Shown one piece after another: positions 1 to 8,953 of a DNA stretch of 64,000 bases. A program made the translations under genes and the position numbers. Where the stretch lies: assembly GCA_903889565.1 (NCBI GenBank), contig CAISYC010000071.1:115783-179782 (forward strand), written 5' to 3'. Position 1 is the first letter of the stretch. Each line of letters starts with the position of its first letter. This DNA comes from an uncultured beta proteobacterium. GTDB lineage: Bacteria; Pseudomonadota; Gammaproteobacteria; Burkholderiales; SG8-41. Under the pieces are notes generated by a model that was given only the letters and a program-made list of their open reading frames with translations, was not told the DNA's origin and made no database searches.

Positions 1-918
1 CTGCCGCAGGAGGCGCTGAACAAGGATGACGTGGTGACCAGCCGCGTCGGCACCTTGCTGGTGCCGTTTGCCAGCACCTTTACCGGCAAGCCGGCCGAGG
101 GCATCACCCAGACCATACTGGCGCAGTCGTCGCCAAACGCGATGCTGGCCGACCTGATCATCGCGACCTTGTCGGGCGAGCCATCAACGCGCGGCTTTCA
201 GCCCAATGGCACGCCCTATCCGATCGCGATCCGTCTGTCGGGAAAATTCAAAACGGCCTTCCCCGAGGGCAAACCGAAACCGTACGAGCCGCCGCGCGAT
301 CCGAAGGCTGGCGACGCGAAGAAGGATGAGGCGAAAGCCGACGATGCGCTGAAGGTCGCGGCGAAGGACAATTCGGTGGTGCTGGTTTCCGACGTCGACA
401 TGCTGACCGACAACGCGGCAGTCGAAGTGCAGGATGTGTTCGGCCAGAAGGTTATCGTGCCGCGCAACGGCAATCTCAACTTCGCGCAGAGCCTGGTCGA
501 GCAGGTCGCCAGCGATTTCGATCTGTCCAGTCTGCGCAGCCGGGCCGCGTTCACCCGGCCGCTGACGGTGATCCAGCAGATGGAGTCGCGCGCGCAGCAG
601 AACTACCTCGGCAAGATCAAGGAACTCGAGGACACGCTGCAGCAGACGCAGGAAAAACTCACTGCGCTCCAAAAGCAGCGCGGCGGCACGCAGAGCGCGA
701 TCCTGACGCCCGAGCAGCAGACCGAGGTCGACAACTTCCGCAAGAAGACAACCGATACCAAACGCGATCTGAAGGAACTGCGCAAGAACCTGCGCGAGGA
801 AAGTGAACGCCTGCAGTTCTGGACCAAGGTCATCAACATCGGCGCGGTGCCGCTGCTGGTGGTGATACTCGGTGTGGTGCTGGCGCTGGTGCGCCGGCGG
901 AAAGTGATCGCCAAATGA
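1..918 (+). CDS. GldG-type ABC transporter auxiliary protein, C-terminal part (5' truncated by window)
   Basis: The reading frame is open from base 1, so the gene begins upstream of the window. The visible part resembles the end of the GldG / ABC_transp_aux family, periplasmic-domain proteins that accompany ABC permeases. It has an acidic/lysine-rich linker near visible residues 95-120, an alpha/beta segment with SDVDMLTDNAAVE, and a Gln/Glu/Lys-rich coiled coil at about 195-270. It ends in one hydrophobic helix (GAVPLLVVILGVVLALV) and a basic tail, fitting a C-terminal membrane anchor. It overlaps the next gene by ATGA, so the two are translationally coupled. The family call rests on architecture and on the DUF4340 neighbour; the ATPase and permease genes are presumably upstream. 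Confidence 0.8.
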   Translation: MPQEALNKDDVVTSRVGTLLVPFASTFTGKPAEGITQTILAQSSPNAMLADLIIATLSGEPSTRGFQPNGTPYPIAIRLSGKFKTAFPEGKPKPYEPPRDPKAGDAKKDEAKADDALKVAAKDNSVVLVSDVDMLTDNAAVEVQDVFGQKVIVPRNGNLNFAQSLVEQVASDFDLSSLRSRAAFTRPLTVIQQMESRAQQNYLGKIKELEDTLQQTQEKLTALQKQRGGTQSAILTPEQQTEVDNFRKKTTDTKRDLKELRKNLREESERLQFWTKVINIGAVPLLVVILGVVLALVRRRKVIAK

Positions 919-2102
919 ACCGCAAATCGTTTTTGGTGCTGCTGGCGCTGGTCGCGGTGCTCGGCGGCATCGGGCTCGGCCTGTTCTGGAAGGACCTCGG
1001 CGCATGGCGCAATTCGGATGCCAAGATCGGCGCCAAATTGTTCGACAAACTTGCTGTCAACGACATTACCGGCATCAAGCTTACCGACGGCAAGGACAGC
1101 GTCAGTCTTGCGATCAAGGACAAGCACTGGGTGGTCGAACAGCGCAACGGTTACGCCGCCAACAATCAGGACATCGGCGACCTTCTGATCAAGTTGACCG
1201 ACCTGAAGGTGGTGCAGACCGAGGCGGTCGGCGATTCGCTGCTGCCGCGCCTGAACCTGGTCGATCCGGCCAAGGTCGATGCCAAGGACGCGAAGTCGGT
1301 CGAGGCGGCAGGCACGCGCCTCGAGTTGCTCGACAAGAGCGGCAAGGTCGCGGGCACGCTGTTGCTCGGCAAAAAGGTCATCAAGACCGAGGACAGTCCG
1401 CTGCCGATCAAGCCGCAGACCCCGGTCGGCCGCTACGTGCTGAGTCCCGCCAGCGCCACCGTGCTGGTGGTGTCCGATGCGCTGGTGGTGGCCGAGGCGA
1501 ATCCGGCGCGCTGGCTGGCGAAGAATTTCTTCAAGGCCGATCGCATTCGCACGCTGAGTTCCGGCGGCGATGCGGCATGGAAGATTGCGCGCCCCGAAGA
1601 ATACGGTCAGTGGAAGTTTGCCGACGGCGGCGGCGAACTCGACGCCAGCGCGGCGGTCGGCGCGGTCAATGCGCTGGCCGGACTGGCGTTCTCGGACATC
1701 GCGCTCGACGTCAAGCCGGACAGTCTGGACAAGCCACGCACCTTCGTGGCCGACACCTATGACAATCTGGTTTACACGATCAAGGTGGCGAAGAAGGCCG
1801 ACAGCGACGATTATTTCCTGACGGTCGCCATCAGCGGCGAGGCGCCGCGCCAGCGCACGCCGGAGAAGGGCGAGAAAGCCGAGGACAAGGAACGTCTCGA
1901 CAAGCAGTTCAGCGAGACGCTGGCGAAGCTCGATGAACGCGTGAAGGCGGAGAAGGAACTGGCGCAATGGACCTTCGTCGTCGCCGGCAAAACGCTGGAG
2001 CCGGTGCTGAAGACGCGGGCCGATCTGATCGCCAAGCCGCGCAAGCCCGGTGGAGGAATGCCGCCCGGCATGCCGCCGGGCATGTTCCCGGGTATGCGCT
2101 AG
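915..2102 (+). CDS. DUF4340 domain-containing membrane-anchored protein
   Basis: This 395-residue protein starts with one N-terminal membrane helix (FLVLLALVAVLGGIGLGLFW), followed by a large soluble region expected outside the membrane. Segments such as DITGIKLTDGKDSV, WVVEQRNGYAA and VGRYVLSP fit DUF4340, a domain of unknown role usually encoded right after a GldG-like ABC auxiliary protein, as here with a 4-base overlap. The start is fixed by the ATGA overlap. Odd feature: the last 17 residues are a Gly/Pro/Met tail with repeated PPGM / FPGM units, unlike the rest of the protein. It probably works with the upstream transporter; the substrate is unknown. Confidence 0.85.
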   Translation: MNRKSFLVLLALVAVLGGIGLGLFWKDLGAWRNSDAKIGAKLFDKLAVNDITGIKLTDGKDSVSLAIKDKHWVVEQRNGYAANNQDIGDLLIKLTDLKVVQTEAVGDSLLPRLNLVDPAKVDAKDAKSVEAAGTRLELLDKSGKVAGTLLLGKKVIKTEDSPLPIKPQTPVGRYVLSPASATVLVVSDALVVAEANPARWLAKNFFKADRIRTLSSGGDAAWKIARPEEYGQWKFADGGGELDASAAVGAVNALAGLAFSDIALDVKPDSLDKPRTFVADTYDNLVYTIKVAKKADSDDYFLTVAISGEAPRQRTPEKGEKAEDKERLDKQFSETLAKLDERVKAEKELAQWTFVVAGKTLEPVLKTRADLIAKPRKPGGGMPPGMPPGMFPGMR

Positions 2103-2149
2103 AATGATCGCCTGATAGCAATTCCACCGCAGTCGCCCGGAGTGCAGCC

Positions 2150-2344
2150 ATGAAATTTTCGGAAATTCTCAAGTCGCCCGTATTTCCCCGCGGACATCGC
2201 TGGGTCTTTGAAAAGCGCAAGGGAATCTACGAATCCGACGCAACGGCGTTGGTGCGCAAGATGCTGGAAGACGAAAGCATACAGCGCGACCAGCGGTTTG
2301 CCTGGGAACGCTGGCGTGCCGACGATCGCGCGGCCAAGAGCTGA
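2150..2344 (+). CDS. Small conserved-looking hypothetical protein (64 aa)
   Basis: A 64-residue basic protein rich in Arg, Lys and Trp (FPRGHRWVFEKRKGIYESD, then RKMLEDESIQRDQRFAWERWR). It has no signal peptide or membrane helix. A GGAG motif at 2139-2142 lies 7 bases before the ATG, which supports translation. I do not recognise a family. The likely GTG start of the following Bug receptor gene (2316) lies inside its last codons, so the two could be co-translated. It could be a fortuitous frame, but the ribosome-binding site and non-shadow composition argue for a real gene. Confidence 0.55.
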   Translation: MKFSEILKSPVFPRGHRWVFEKRKGIYESDATALVRKMLEDESIQRDQRFAWERWRADDRAAKS

Positions 2345-3311
2345 GCGTCTGCTGCGCGCGATCGCGCTATGCCTGCTCGGCGCGGCTGCCGTCGCCACCG
2401 CGGAGGAAACGGCTTATCCCTCGCGGCCGGTGCGTTTCATCGTGCCGTTTGCACCCGGCGGCAGCACCGACACGCTGGCCCGCACGCTCGCTATCCGGCT
2501 CACTGACGCGCTCGGCCAGCAGGTGGTGGTCGATAACCGCTCCGGCGGCAACGGCAATATCGGCACCGACATCGTCGCCCACGCCGTGCCCGACGGCCAT
2601 ACCATTCTGCTTGGCTATATCGCGAATCTGGGCATCGGCCCCGGTCTTTATGCGAAGCTGCCGTTCGATCCGCTGAAGGACTTCGCACCGGTGACGCAAC
2701 TCGCGGTGTCGCCGAATATTCTGGTGGCGCATCCCTCGCTGCCGGTGAAATCGGTGCGCGAACTGGTTGCCTATGCCAAGGCCAATCCGCAGAAGGTCAA
2801 TTACGCTTCGGCCGCGGTGGCGAGCCTCGGCCACCTCGCCGGTGAACTGCTCAACAGTTCCGCCGGCATCCATATGCAGCACGTGCCCTACAAGGGCAGC
2901 GGGCAGGCGGTAATCGATCTGCTCGCGGGTCAGGTGCAGATCATGTTCAGCGGCATGTCGTCGGTGATGACGCATATCAAGGCCGGCAAGCTGCGGCCGC
3001 TGGCGGTGACCGGCGCGCAACGCTCGCCAGCCACGCCCGAGGTGCCGACGATCGCCGAATCCGGTTATCCTGGGTTCGAGGCGAGCGCCTGGTACGGCGT
3101 GCTGGCGCCGGCCGGCACGTCGAAAGCCATTGTCATGCGCTTGAACGGCGAATTGCTGCATGCGCTGAAAATGCCCGAAGTCAAAGATCGGCTCGAAAAC
3201 GTCGGTTTCGATCTCGTCGGCAGCAGCCCCGAGGCGTTCGGTGCTTATATGAAGAGCGAAATCGACAAATGGGCGCGCGTGGTCAAAGCCTCCGGCGTGA
3301 AAGCCGAATGA
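2316..3311 (+). CDS. Bug-family (TctC-like) tripartite tricarboxylate transporter receptor 1
   Basis: Extracytoplasmic solute receptor of the Bug family (331 aa with the GTG start). A signal peptide (LLRAIALCLLGAAAVATA) precedes the mature start EETAYPSRPVRFIVPF. Family marks in order are PFAPGGSTDTLAR, VVVDNRSGGNGNIGTD, DGHTILLG, HVPYKGSGQA, LAVTGAQRSPATPEVPTIAE and SAWYGVLAPAGT. The frame is open further upstream to 2208, but that would add a non-signal extension overlapping the small protein, so GTG 2316 is preferred. First of three tandem Bug genes; it overlaps the next by ATGA. No TctA or TctB membrane genes are nearby, so its transport partner must be elsewhere. Ligand unknown. Confidence 0.9.
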   Translation: MPTIARPRAERLLRAIALCLLGAAAVATAEETAYPSRPVRFIVPFAPGGSTDTLARTLAIRLTDALGQQVVVDNRSGGNGNIGTDIVAHAVPDGHTILLGYIANLGIGPGLYAKLPFDPLKDFAPVTQLAVSPNILVAHPSLPVKSVRELVAYAKANPQKVNYASAAVASLGHLAGELLNSSAGIHMQHVPYKGSGQAVIDLLAGQVQIMFSGMSSVMTHIKAGKLRPLAVTGAQRSPATPEVPTIAESGYPGFEASAWYGVLAPAGTSKAIVMRLNGELLHALKMPEVKDRLENVGFDLVGSSPEAFGAYMKSEIDKWARVVKASGVKAE

Positions 3312-4258
3312 GGCGGATCGCGTGGCTGGCTCTTCTGTTGCCGGCGGTTGCCTCGGCACAGACCTGGCCGTCGAAACCGCTGCGTCTGATCGCCGCCTCA
3401 TCGCCGGGCAGCGCGGTGGATATCGTCTCGCGCATCGTCGCGCAGAAACTGTCCGACCAGCTCGGCCAGCAGGTGGTGGTGGACAACCGTGCCGGTGCCG
3501 GCGGCAATCTCGGCGCCGAACTTGCGGCGAAGGCGCCGCCCGACGGTTACAACCTGTTCATGGGCACGCCGGCGCAGGCGATCAACACAGGCCTTTATCG
3601 CAAGCTCGATTACGACCTCGTGCGCGATTTCGCGCCGGTCAGCCTGCTCACTATCGGCCACTATTGCGTGGTGGTGCATCCGTCGCTGCCCGTGCAGTCG
3701 GTAAAGGAGCTGATTGCATTGGCGCACACGCGGCGCGGCCAGCTCAATTACGCCTCGGCCGGCAACGGCAATGCCACCCATCTGGCCGGCGCACTGTTCA
3801 CCGGCATGGCGCATATCGAACTCGTGCACGTGCCGTACAAAGGCACCGGCCCGGCGCTCACCGACCTGATCGGCGGTCAGGTGCAGATCATGTTTCCGAA
3901 TCTGACCGCGGCGATTCCCTATGTAAAAGCAAAGCGCCTGCGCGCGCTGGCGGTCAGCGGTGAAAAGCGTTCGGCAATCGTGCCGGAATTGCCGACGGTC
4001 AGCGAAGCCGGGCTGCCGGGTTATCGGGTGATCTCGTGGTTCGGCCTGATGACGCCGGCGGGCGTGTCGCCGGACATCATCGCGCGCCTGCAGCGCGAAT
4101 TGACGGTCGCCATGCGCGCGCCAGAAGTGCGCGACAAACTCGCCGGCGAGGGCGCCGAGCCGACCACCGGCACGCCGGAGCAATTCGCCGCCTTCATCAA
4201 GAGCGAGATCGCGCAATGGGTGAAGGTCGTGCGCGACGCAAAAATCACGGCGGAATAA
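3308..4258 (+). CDS. Bug-family tripartite tricarboxylate transporter receptor 2
   Basis: A 316-residue Bug-family periplasmic receptor. The signal peptide (RRIAWLALLLPAVASA) is followed by QTWPSKPLRLIAA. Conserved blocks are SPGSAVDIVSR (a variant of the usual PGG-x-D loop), VVVDNRAGAGGNLGAE, DGYNLFMG, HVPYKGTGPALTDL, LAVSGEKRSAIVPELPTVSE and ISWFGLMTPAG. The start is set by the ATGA overlap with the preceding receptor gene. The ligand loop SPGS replaces the common PPGG, so it may bind a different carboxylate from its neighbours (inference). Part of a three-gene receptor run that may be one transcript. Confidence 0.92.
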   Translation: MRRIAWLALLLPAVASAQTWPSKPLRLIAASSPGSAVDIVSRIVAQKLSDQLGQQVVVDNRAGAGGNLGAELAAKAPPDGYNLFMGTPAQAINTGLYRKLDYDLVRDFAPVSLLTIGHYCVVVHPSLPVQSVKELIALAHTRRGQLNYASAGNGNATHLAGALFTGMAHIELVHVPYKGTGPALTDLIGGQVQIMFPNLTAAIPYVKAKRLRALAVSGEKRSAIVPELPTVSEAGLPGYRVISWFGLMTPAGVSPDIIARLQRELTVAMRAPEVRDKLAGEGAEPTTGTPEQFAAFIKSEIAQWVKVVRDAKITAE

Positions 4259-4303
4259 TAATCGCGGGCGCGCCAGCGCCCGACTGTCACAGGGGAGAGC
4301 GTT

Positions 4304-5278
4304 GTGAAATCATTGAGGACCATTCTTGTACTGTTGTTGACGGCGGGCATGATGAAGTCGTTGCTGGCCGCCGAAACGGCGTATCCGGTCAAGCCGGTGC
4401 GCATGATCGCGCCGTATCCGCCGGGCGGCACCTCCGACATCATCGCGCGCATCGTCGGTCAGAAACTGAACGACGCCTGGGGCCAGCAGATCGTGGTCGA
4501 CAACCGTGCCGGCGCCAACGGCGGCATCGGCAGCGAGCTGGCGGCGAAATCCCCCGCCGACGGCTATACGTTGCTGGTCGGCAACATGACGCCGATCGCG
4601 GCGAACCCTTCGCTTTACAGCAAGCTCGGGTATGACCCGTTGCGCGATTTCGCGGGCGTTACGCTGGTTGCCGCCGGCCCCAACGTGCTGGTGGTCAATC
4701 CCGCATTGCCGGTGAAGTCGGTGCAGGAACTCGTCGCTTATGCGAAAGCCAATCCGGGCAAACTAAACTTCGGTTCCGGTGGTGCCGGCTCGCCGGCGCA
4801 TCTGGCGGGGGAAATGTTCAAGTCGCTGACCGGCGTCGCCATGACCCACGTGCCATACAAAGGTACCGTGTTGTCGGTCAACGATCTGATCGCGGGCCAG
4901 GTGCAGGTGGTGTTTTCCGATGCGCCGCCGGCAGTGCCGCATGTGAAAAGCGGGCGCCTGCGCGCGCTGGCGGTCACCGGCGCCAGACGCACGCTGCTGC
5001 TGCCGGACCTGCCGACGGTAGCCGAGGCCGGCGTGCCCGGTTTTGCGCTCGACAACTGGTGGGGCATACTGGTGCCGGCCGGCACAGCGAAGACCATCAT
5101 CGGCCGCATCAACACCGAGATCGTCAAGGCGATGCAGACTGCGGATGTGAAAGAGCGCTTCGCCAGTCTCGGCGTCGAAGCGGTTTCGAGCACGCCGGCC
5201 GCCTTCGACGATTACATCAAATCCGAATCCGCCAAGCTGGCGAAAGTCATCAAGGCTTCAGGCGCGCGCGCCGATTAG
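4304..5278 (+). CDS. Bug-family tripartite tricarboxylate transporter receptor 3
   Basis: A 324-residue Bug-family receptor starting at GTG 4304, preceded by AGGGGAGA as ribosome-binding site. The N-terminus has a signal peptide (TILVLLLTAGMMKSLLAA), then ETAYPVKPVRMIAPYPPGG. Family blocks are PPGGTSDIIARI, IVVDNRAGANGGIGSE, DGYTLLVGN, HVPYKGTVLSVNDL, LAVTGARRTLLLPDLPTVAE and NWWGILVPAGT. It lies 45 bases after receptor 2 and is probably co-transcribed. It ends 18 bases before the convergent thioesterase gene. Its sequence differs clearly from receptors 1 and 2, so this is an old array rather than a recent duplication. Confidence 0.93.
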   Translation: MKSLRTILVLLLTAGMMKSLLAAETAYPVKPVRMIAPYPPGGTSDIIARIVGQKLNDAWGQQIVVDNRAGANGGIGSELAAKSPADGYTLLVGNMTPIAANPSLYSKLGYDPLRDFAGVTLVAAGPNVLVVNPALPVKSVQELVAYAKANPGKLNFGSGGAGSPAHLAGEMFKSLTGVAMTHVPYKGTVLSVNDLIAGQVQVVFSDAPPAVPHVKSGRLRALAVTGARRTLLLPDLPTVAEAGVPGFALDNWWGILVPAGTAKTIIGRINTEIVKAMQTADVKERFASLGVEAVSSTPAAFDDYIKSESAKLAKVIKASGARAD

Positions 5279-5296
5279 CCTCGCGCGGCCCGCCGC

Positions 5297-6256
5297 TCAC
5301 GTGTGCTGGCGCGCGACGTGGTGGGTGACCACATCGAGCACCCGCGCGCCGCTGTCGGTCTTCACTTCGGTGCGCACCACGGCGATGGTTTTGCCTGCAT
5401 GCACCACGCGCGATCTCACCGCCAGATATTTGCCGCGGCCAGGACTGATGTAGCAGGCAGAGATATTCGACAGCAGCATGTGCGCGGGTGCTGCGACGCA
5501 GGCCGTGCGCGCGGCGATGCCGACGGAAATCCCGCCCTGCACATGGCCGACGCGGTTGGTCAGATGCGGACCGACCGTGAAACGCGTGCGCGCGCCGCCT
5601 TCGTTGCGCACCGGCAATCCGCCCCAGAAATGCTGAATGAAGGCGGGATGCGCGACCGCCTTGTTGAGAGCGCTGTTGCAGGCTTTGAGGATTGGTTTTT
5701 CCGCGGCGGCGAGTTCCCGTTCGCCTAACGCGACCGGTTGTGGCGGCGTTGCGTACTGCCACGGCAGGGGAGCCAACTCGACGCCGGGCGGCGGATCGAG
5801 TGCTGCAAATTCGCCGCTGGCGTGGCAGACGGTGTTGCCACCGGCGGTAATGGTTGCTGCGGCGAGCAATTGGCGCACCGAGCTGCCGGCAAAGGTTTCC
5901 AGCGGTCGCGCAACTGAATGCACGTCGCCCGCTGCCGGCACACCGGTGAATTGCAATTGCAGATGCAGGGTCGCGAGTCGCGCGCCGTCCGGCACATGGC
6001 TGCGCGTGGCGGTGGCGAGCGAACTGTCGGCGAGCATGCACAGCGCGGTGAGATCGATCAGTCCGTCCGCATCGCGCGTGTGCAGCGCATGCGGCACCGA
6101 CATCTCGACGCGTTCGCCCTTGATTCGCGGCAGCGCCATATCGAGAAAATAGCCGGCGAAATGCAATCCTGGAATGCGATTGCCGGCGATGCCGCGCAGG
6201 ACTGCGGCGCGAATCGCAGCGGCTTCGGGGTGGGGTGTGTTCTTGTGTGTCGGCAT
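5297..6256 (-). CDS. Tandem hotdog-fold thioesterase-like protein (PaaI-related)
   Basis: A 319-residue protein apparently built from two hotdog-type halves. The second half carries the PaaI-like signature GHVQGGISVGIAARTA, followed by CYISPGRGKYLAVRSRVVHAGKTIAVVRTEVK, a typical hotdog strand pattern. The first half has the weaker match LIDLTALCMLADSSLATATRSH. Such proteins usually hydrolyse acyl-CoA thioesters in the cytoplasm; the substrate cannot be told. The gene lies 14 bases downstream of an MFS exporter gene on the same strand and is probably co-transcribed with it. Confidence 0.75.
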   Translation of the reverse strand: MPTHKNTPHPEAAAIRAAVLRGIAGNRIPGLHFAGYFLDMALPRIKGERVEMSVPHALHTRDADGLIDLTALCMLADSSLATATRSHVPDGARLATLHLQLQFTGVPAAGDVHSVARPLETFAGSSVRQLLAAATITAGGNTVCHASGEFAALDPPPGVELAPLPWQYATPPQPVALGERELAAAEKPILKACNSALNKAVAHPAFIQHFWGGLPVRNEGGARTRFTVGPHLTNRVGHVQGGISVGIAARTACVAAPAHMLLSNISACYISPGRGKYLAVRSRVVHAGKTIAVVRTEVKTDSGARVLDVVTHHVARQHT

Positions 6257-6270
6257 GGGCCTCGATTGTC

Positions 6271-7521
6271 TCAGGAAGTGGCCTCGATGCCGAGGCGGGC
6301 GTAGGTTTCGCGCATGTCCAGGCGCAATTGCGGCAGCCGGCGCGCAAGGTAGAGCGCGCCGCAGAGGCAGACCAGACCGCCGGCGAGCAGCGTGTGCGAC
6401 GCGCCGATGCGATCGGCCAGCGCACCTGCCATCATGGCGCCCAGCGGCACCACGCCAAGAAACGCCGCGGTGTAGAGGCTCATCACGCGACCGCGCTTGT
6501 CGTCATCGACGATGGTTTGCAGAATCATGTTGATCGACACTGAGGTGACCAGAATGCTGCCGCCGATCGCCGCCATCAATAAAAGCGACAGCGGCAGCAG
6601 CCGCGACTGCGACAGCGCGATCAGCGCAAACGCCGCGACCAGCGCCGCGGCGGCAATGAAGCGGAGCAGTCCGCGCACGTTGCCGCGCGACGCCAGCAGC
6701 AGCGTGCCGCAGACCGCGCCGCAGCCGGCGGCGCCGACCAGAAAGCCCAGCGTCTGCGCATTGCCGCTGAAAATTTCATGCACCACCGCCGGCATCAGCG
6801 TACTGTAGGGCGCGGCGGTCAGCGCGATCAGCGCGAGCAGCGTCAGCAACAGCCGGATCGGCACCGAATGCCAAGCGTAAAGAATACCTTCCTTCAAGCC
6901 GTGCAGCGCCGGCGGATGCGAGCCGGTCGCCGGCTGCGGCTTGACGCGGATGAAGGCGAAGCTCGCCAGCACCGCCATGAAGCTCACGGCGTTGATCGCG
7001 AAACAGAGCGCCTCGCTGAAATTGGCGATCAGCAGACCGGCAATCGACGGACCGACCAGCCGGCCGCAATTGGCGACCAGCGAGGTGGTCGCCACCGCAT
7101 TGGGCAGATCCTGTTTGTCGCCGACAAGTTCGAGCAGGTAGGCGTGACGCACCGGCAGTTCGACGGCGACGCAAAGACCGAGCATCACTGTCAGTGCGAC
7201 AACATGCCAGACCTCGATCCAGCCGCCGTAGGCGAGTACTGCCAGCGCGATGGCCTGCAGCATTTCCAGCACCTGGGTGGCGAGCATCATGCGATGGCGG
7301 TTGAAGCGGTCGGACCAGATGCCGGCCACCGGCGCCAGCAGCAGCACCGGCACGTTGGCGGCGAAGCTGAGCACGCCCAGCAATGTCGCCGAACCGGTCA
7401 GGCGGTAGACCAGCCAGCTGACGGCAATCTGCTGAACCCAGTAACCGATGAGTGCGCAAGCCTGGCCGGCGGTGAACAATGCAAAATTGCGATGGCGCAA
7501 CGCGCGCAGGGGTGACGGCAT
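6271..7521 (-). CDS. MFS transporter, EntS-like exporter family (MFS_3)
   Basis: A 416-residue membrane protein with about 12 hydrophobic helices. The N-terminus (LRHRNFALFTAGQACALIGYWVQQIAVSWLVYRLTGS) is typical of the MFS_3 / enterobactin-exporter-like group. The loop 2-3 motif is GIWSDRFNRHRMM, the MFS G-x-x-x-D-R pattern. It is expected to be a proton-driven exporter in the inner membrane. It is first in a two-gene transcript with the thioesterase downstream, and divergent from the TPR-glycosyltransferase gene. Substrate unknown. Confidence 0.88.
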   Translation of the reverse strand: MPSPLRALRHRNFALFTAGQACALIGYWVQQIAVSWLVYRLTGSATLLGVLSFAANVPVLLLAPVAGIWSDRFNRHRMMLATQVLEMLQAIALAVLAYGGWIEVWHVVALTVMLGLCVAVELPVRHAYLLELVGDKQDLPNAVATTSLVANCGRLVGPSIAGLLIANFSEALCFAINAVSFMAVLASFAFIRVKPQPATGSHPPALHGLKEGILYAWHSVPIRLLLTLLALIALTAAPYSTLMPAVVHEIFSGNAQTLGFLVGAAGCGAVCGTLLLASRGNVRGLLRFIAAAALVAAFALIALSQSRLLPLSLLLMAAIGGSILVTSVSINMILQTIVDDDKRGRVMSLYTAAFLGVVPLGAMMAGALADRIGASHTLLAGGLVCLCGALYLARRLPQLRLDMRETYARLGIEATS

Positions 7522-7597
7522 GGCAGCGCGATTTTAAGGGAAGGGCACTGGCGTGGCTACGCGCGGATTGCAGCGCGAGTCTGTCATAATCGCGCGC

Positions 7598-8941
7598 ATG
7601 AACAATGCAGGCGGAACCGCGCAATCCGAAGAATTGCTGAAGGCGGCGGCAGGACAAATCGAAGCCCGCGATTACGCGCGCGCGCGGCAGTATTGCGAAG
7701 AGGCCCTGCAGGCGGCGCCGCAGGACATCGATGCACTGGCCATGCTGGGCCGCATCGCGATGTTGCAGTATCGCTGGCCGGAGGCGGTTGAATTGCTCGA
7801 TCGCGTGTTGCGTCTGCGCGTCGATCCGTGGACGCTGGCCAATCTCGGCAACTGCCACTGGAAACTCGGCGATCTCGACCGTGCCGAGTACTGTCTGCGC
7901 GGCGCGGTCGAACTGCTGCCCGATCTGATCGCCTCGCGCGTCAGTCTCGCCACCGTGCTGCACGCGCGGCAACGTTTCGACGAGGCGCTGCAGGAACTCG
8001 AGATCGCCGCGCGTTCGCCGCTTGCTGATCATCAAATCGATGCGCGACGCGGCTGCACGCTGGCGCGGCTCGGGCAATTTGACGAGGCGCAGGCCGCGTT
8101 CGAGCGCGCGGCACGCAACGCCGGCAAATTCACTTATTCGCGGCTGGTCGCGTTCGACCGCAGAACATGGGATGCGGTCAGCATGGCCGGTGTTCCGCCG
8201 GGTCCGCCGATGACGGCGATCGCGGCGCCGGCACTGTCACAGGGGCATGTCACGCTGATTTCCTGCAATCCTCCGTATGTGCGCAAGTTCGGCCTGCCGT
8301 TTCTGCGCTCCTACGCCGCCTGCGCGCAACGCGACGGCGTGCTGCATTTGCATGTTTACGATCCGGATGACGGCATTATTGACGAGGCGAGAACGGTGGC
8401 GCGCGCCTGCGCGCTGACGAATCTCGCAGTGACCACCGAACACAGCCCGTTTCCGGCGGCGCGTCCGCAGCAGCGCAAAGCGTATTACGCCTGCGGTCGC
8501 CTCGCGCACATGGAGCACTGGCTCACGCTGTATCAACGCCCCGTGATGAGTCTGGATGCCGATTTTATCGTCGAAGGGCCGCTTGCCGGCATCGTCGCCG
8601 CCGCGCACGGCGTCGATCTCGCGCTGAATCCGCGCGAACCGATCGATTCGCCCTGGCTCGACCTGATCGCCAATATCATCGTCGCCAATCCGACGCCGGC
8701 CGCGCGCGCGTACTTCAGTGCGGTCAGGAGCTACGCGATGGCGGCACTGGCACGCGAACCGGATTCATGGCTGGTCGATCAGTCGGCGATGTATTGCGTG
8801 CTGGAAATGGCGCGGCGTTATGCCACGCCGCCGGCGATTGCGTGGTTGCCGCGTGACATCGAAAGCGGCCGGCTGTGGCATATCGGGCACGCCTACGATC
8901 ATCTGCTCGACGACCCGCGCTACCAAAAATACGCCAGTTAG
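7598..8941 (+). CDS. TPR-repeat protein fused to a putative GT-A-type glycosyltransferase domain
   Basis: A 447-residue protein from ATG 7598; a GTG at 7553 would add 15 residues without a better ribosome-binding site. Residues about 10-190 are tetratricopeptide-like helix pairs (ARQYCEEALQAAPQDIDALAMLGRIA, LANLGNCHWKLGDLDRAEYCLRGAVEL). The C-terminal half is a different alpha/beta domain beginning VTLISCNPPYVRKFGLPFLRSY. It includes VMSLDADFIVEG, an Asp-x-Asp context like that of GT-A glycosyltransferases, and ends WLPRDIESGRLWHIGH. It has no signal peptide. It converges with a UDP-sugar-modifying enzyme 12 bases away. The transferase role is an inference from the DxD motif and fold pattern. 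Confidence 0.6.
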   Translation: MNNAGGTAQSEELLKAAAGQIEARDYARARQYCEEALQAAPQDIDALAMLGRIAMLQYRWPEAVELLDRVLRLRVDPWTLANLGNCHWKLGDLDRAEYCLRGAVELLPDLIASRVSLATVLHARQRFDEALQELEIAARSPLADHQIDARRGCTLARLGQFDEAQAAFERAARNAGKFTYSRLVAFDRRTWDAVSMAGVPPGPPMTAIAAPALSQGHVTLISCNPPYVRKFGLPFLRSYAACAQRDGVLHLHVYDPDDGIIDEARTVARACALTNLAVTTEHSPFPAARPQQRKAYYACGRLAHMEHWLTLYQRPVMSLDADFIVEGPLAGIVAAAHGVDLALNPREPIDSPWLDLIANIIVANPTPAARAYFSAVRSYAMAALAREPDSWLVDQSAMYCVLEMARRYATPPAIAWLPRDIESGRLWHIGHAYDHLLDDPRYQKYAS

Positions 8942-8953
8942 GGATTGCGCCGG

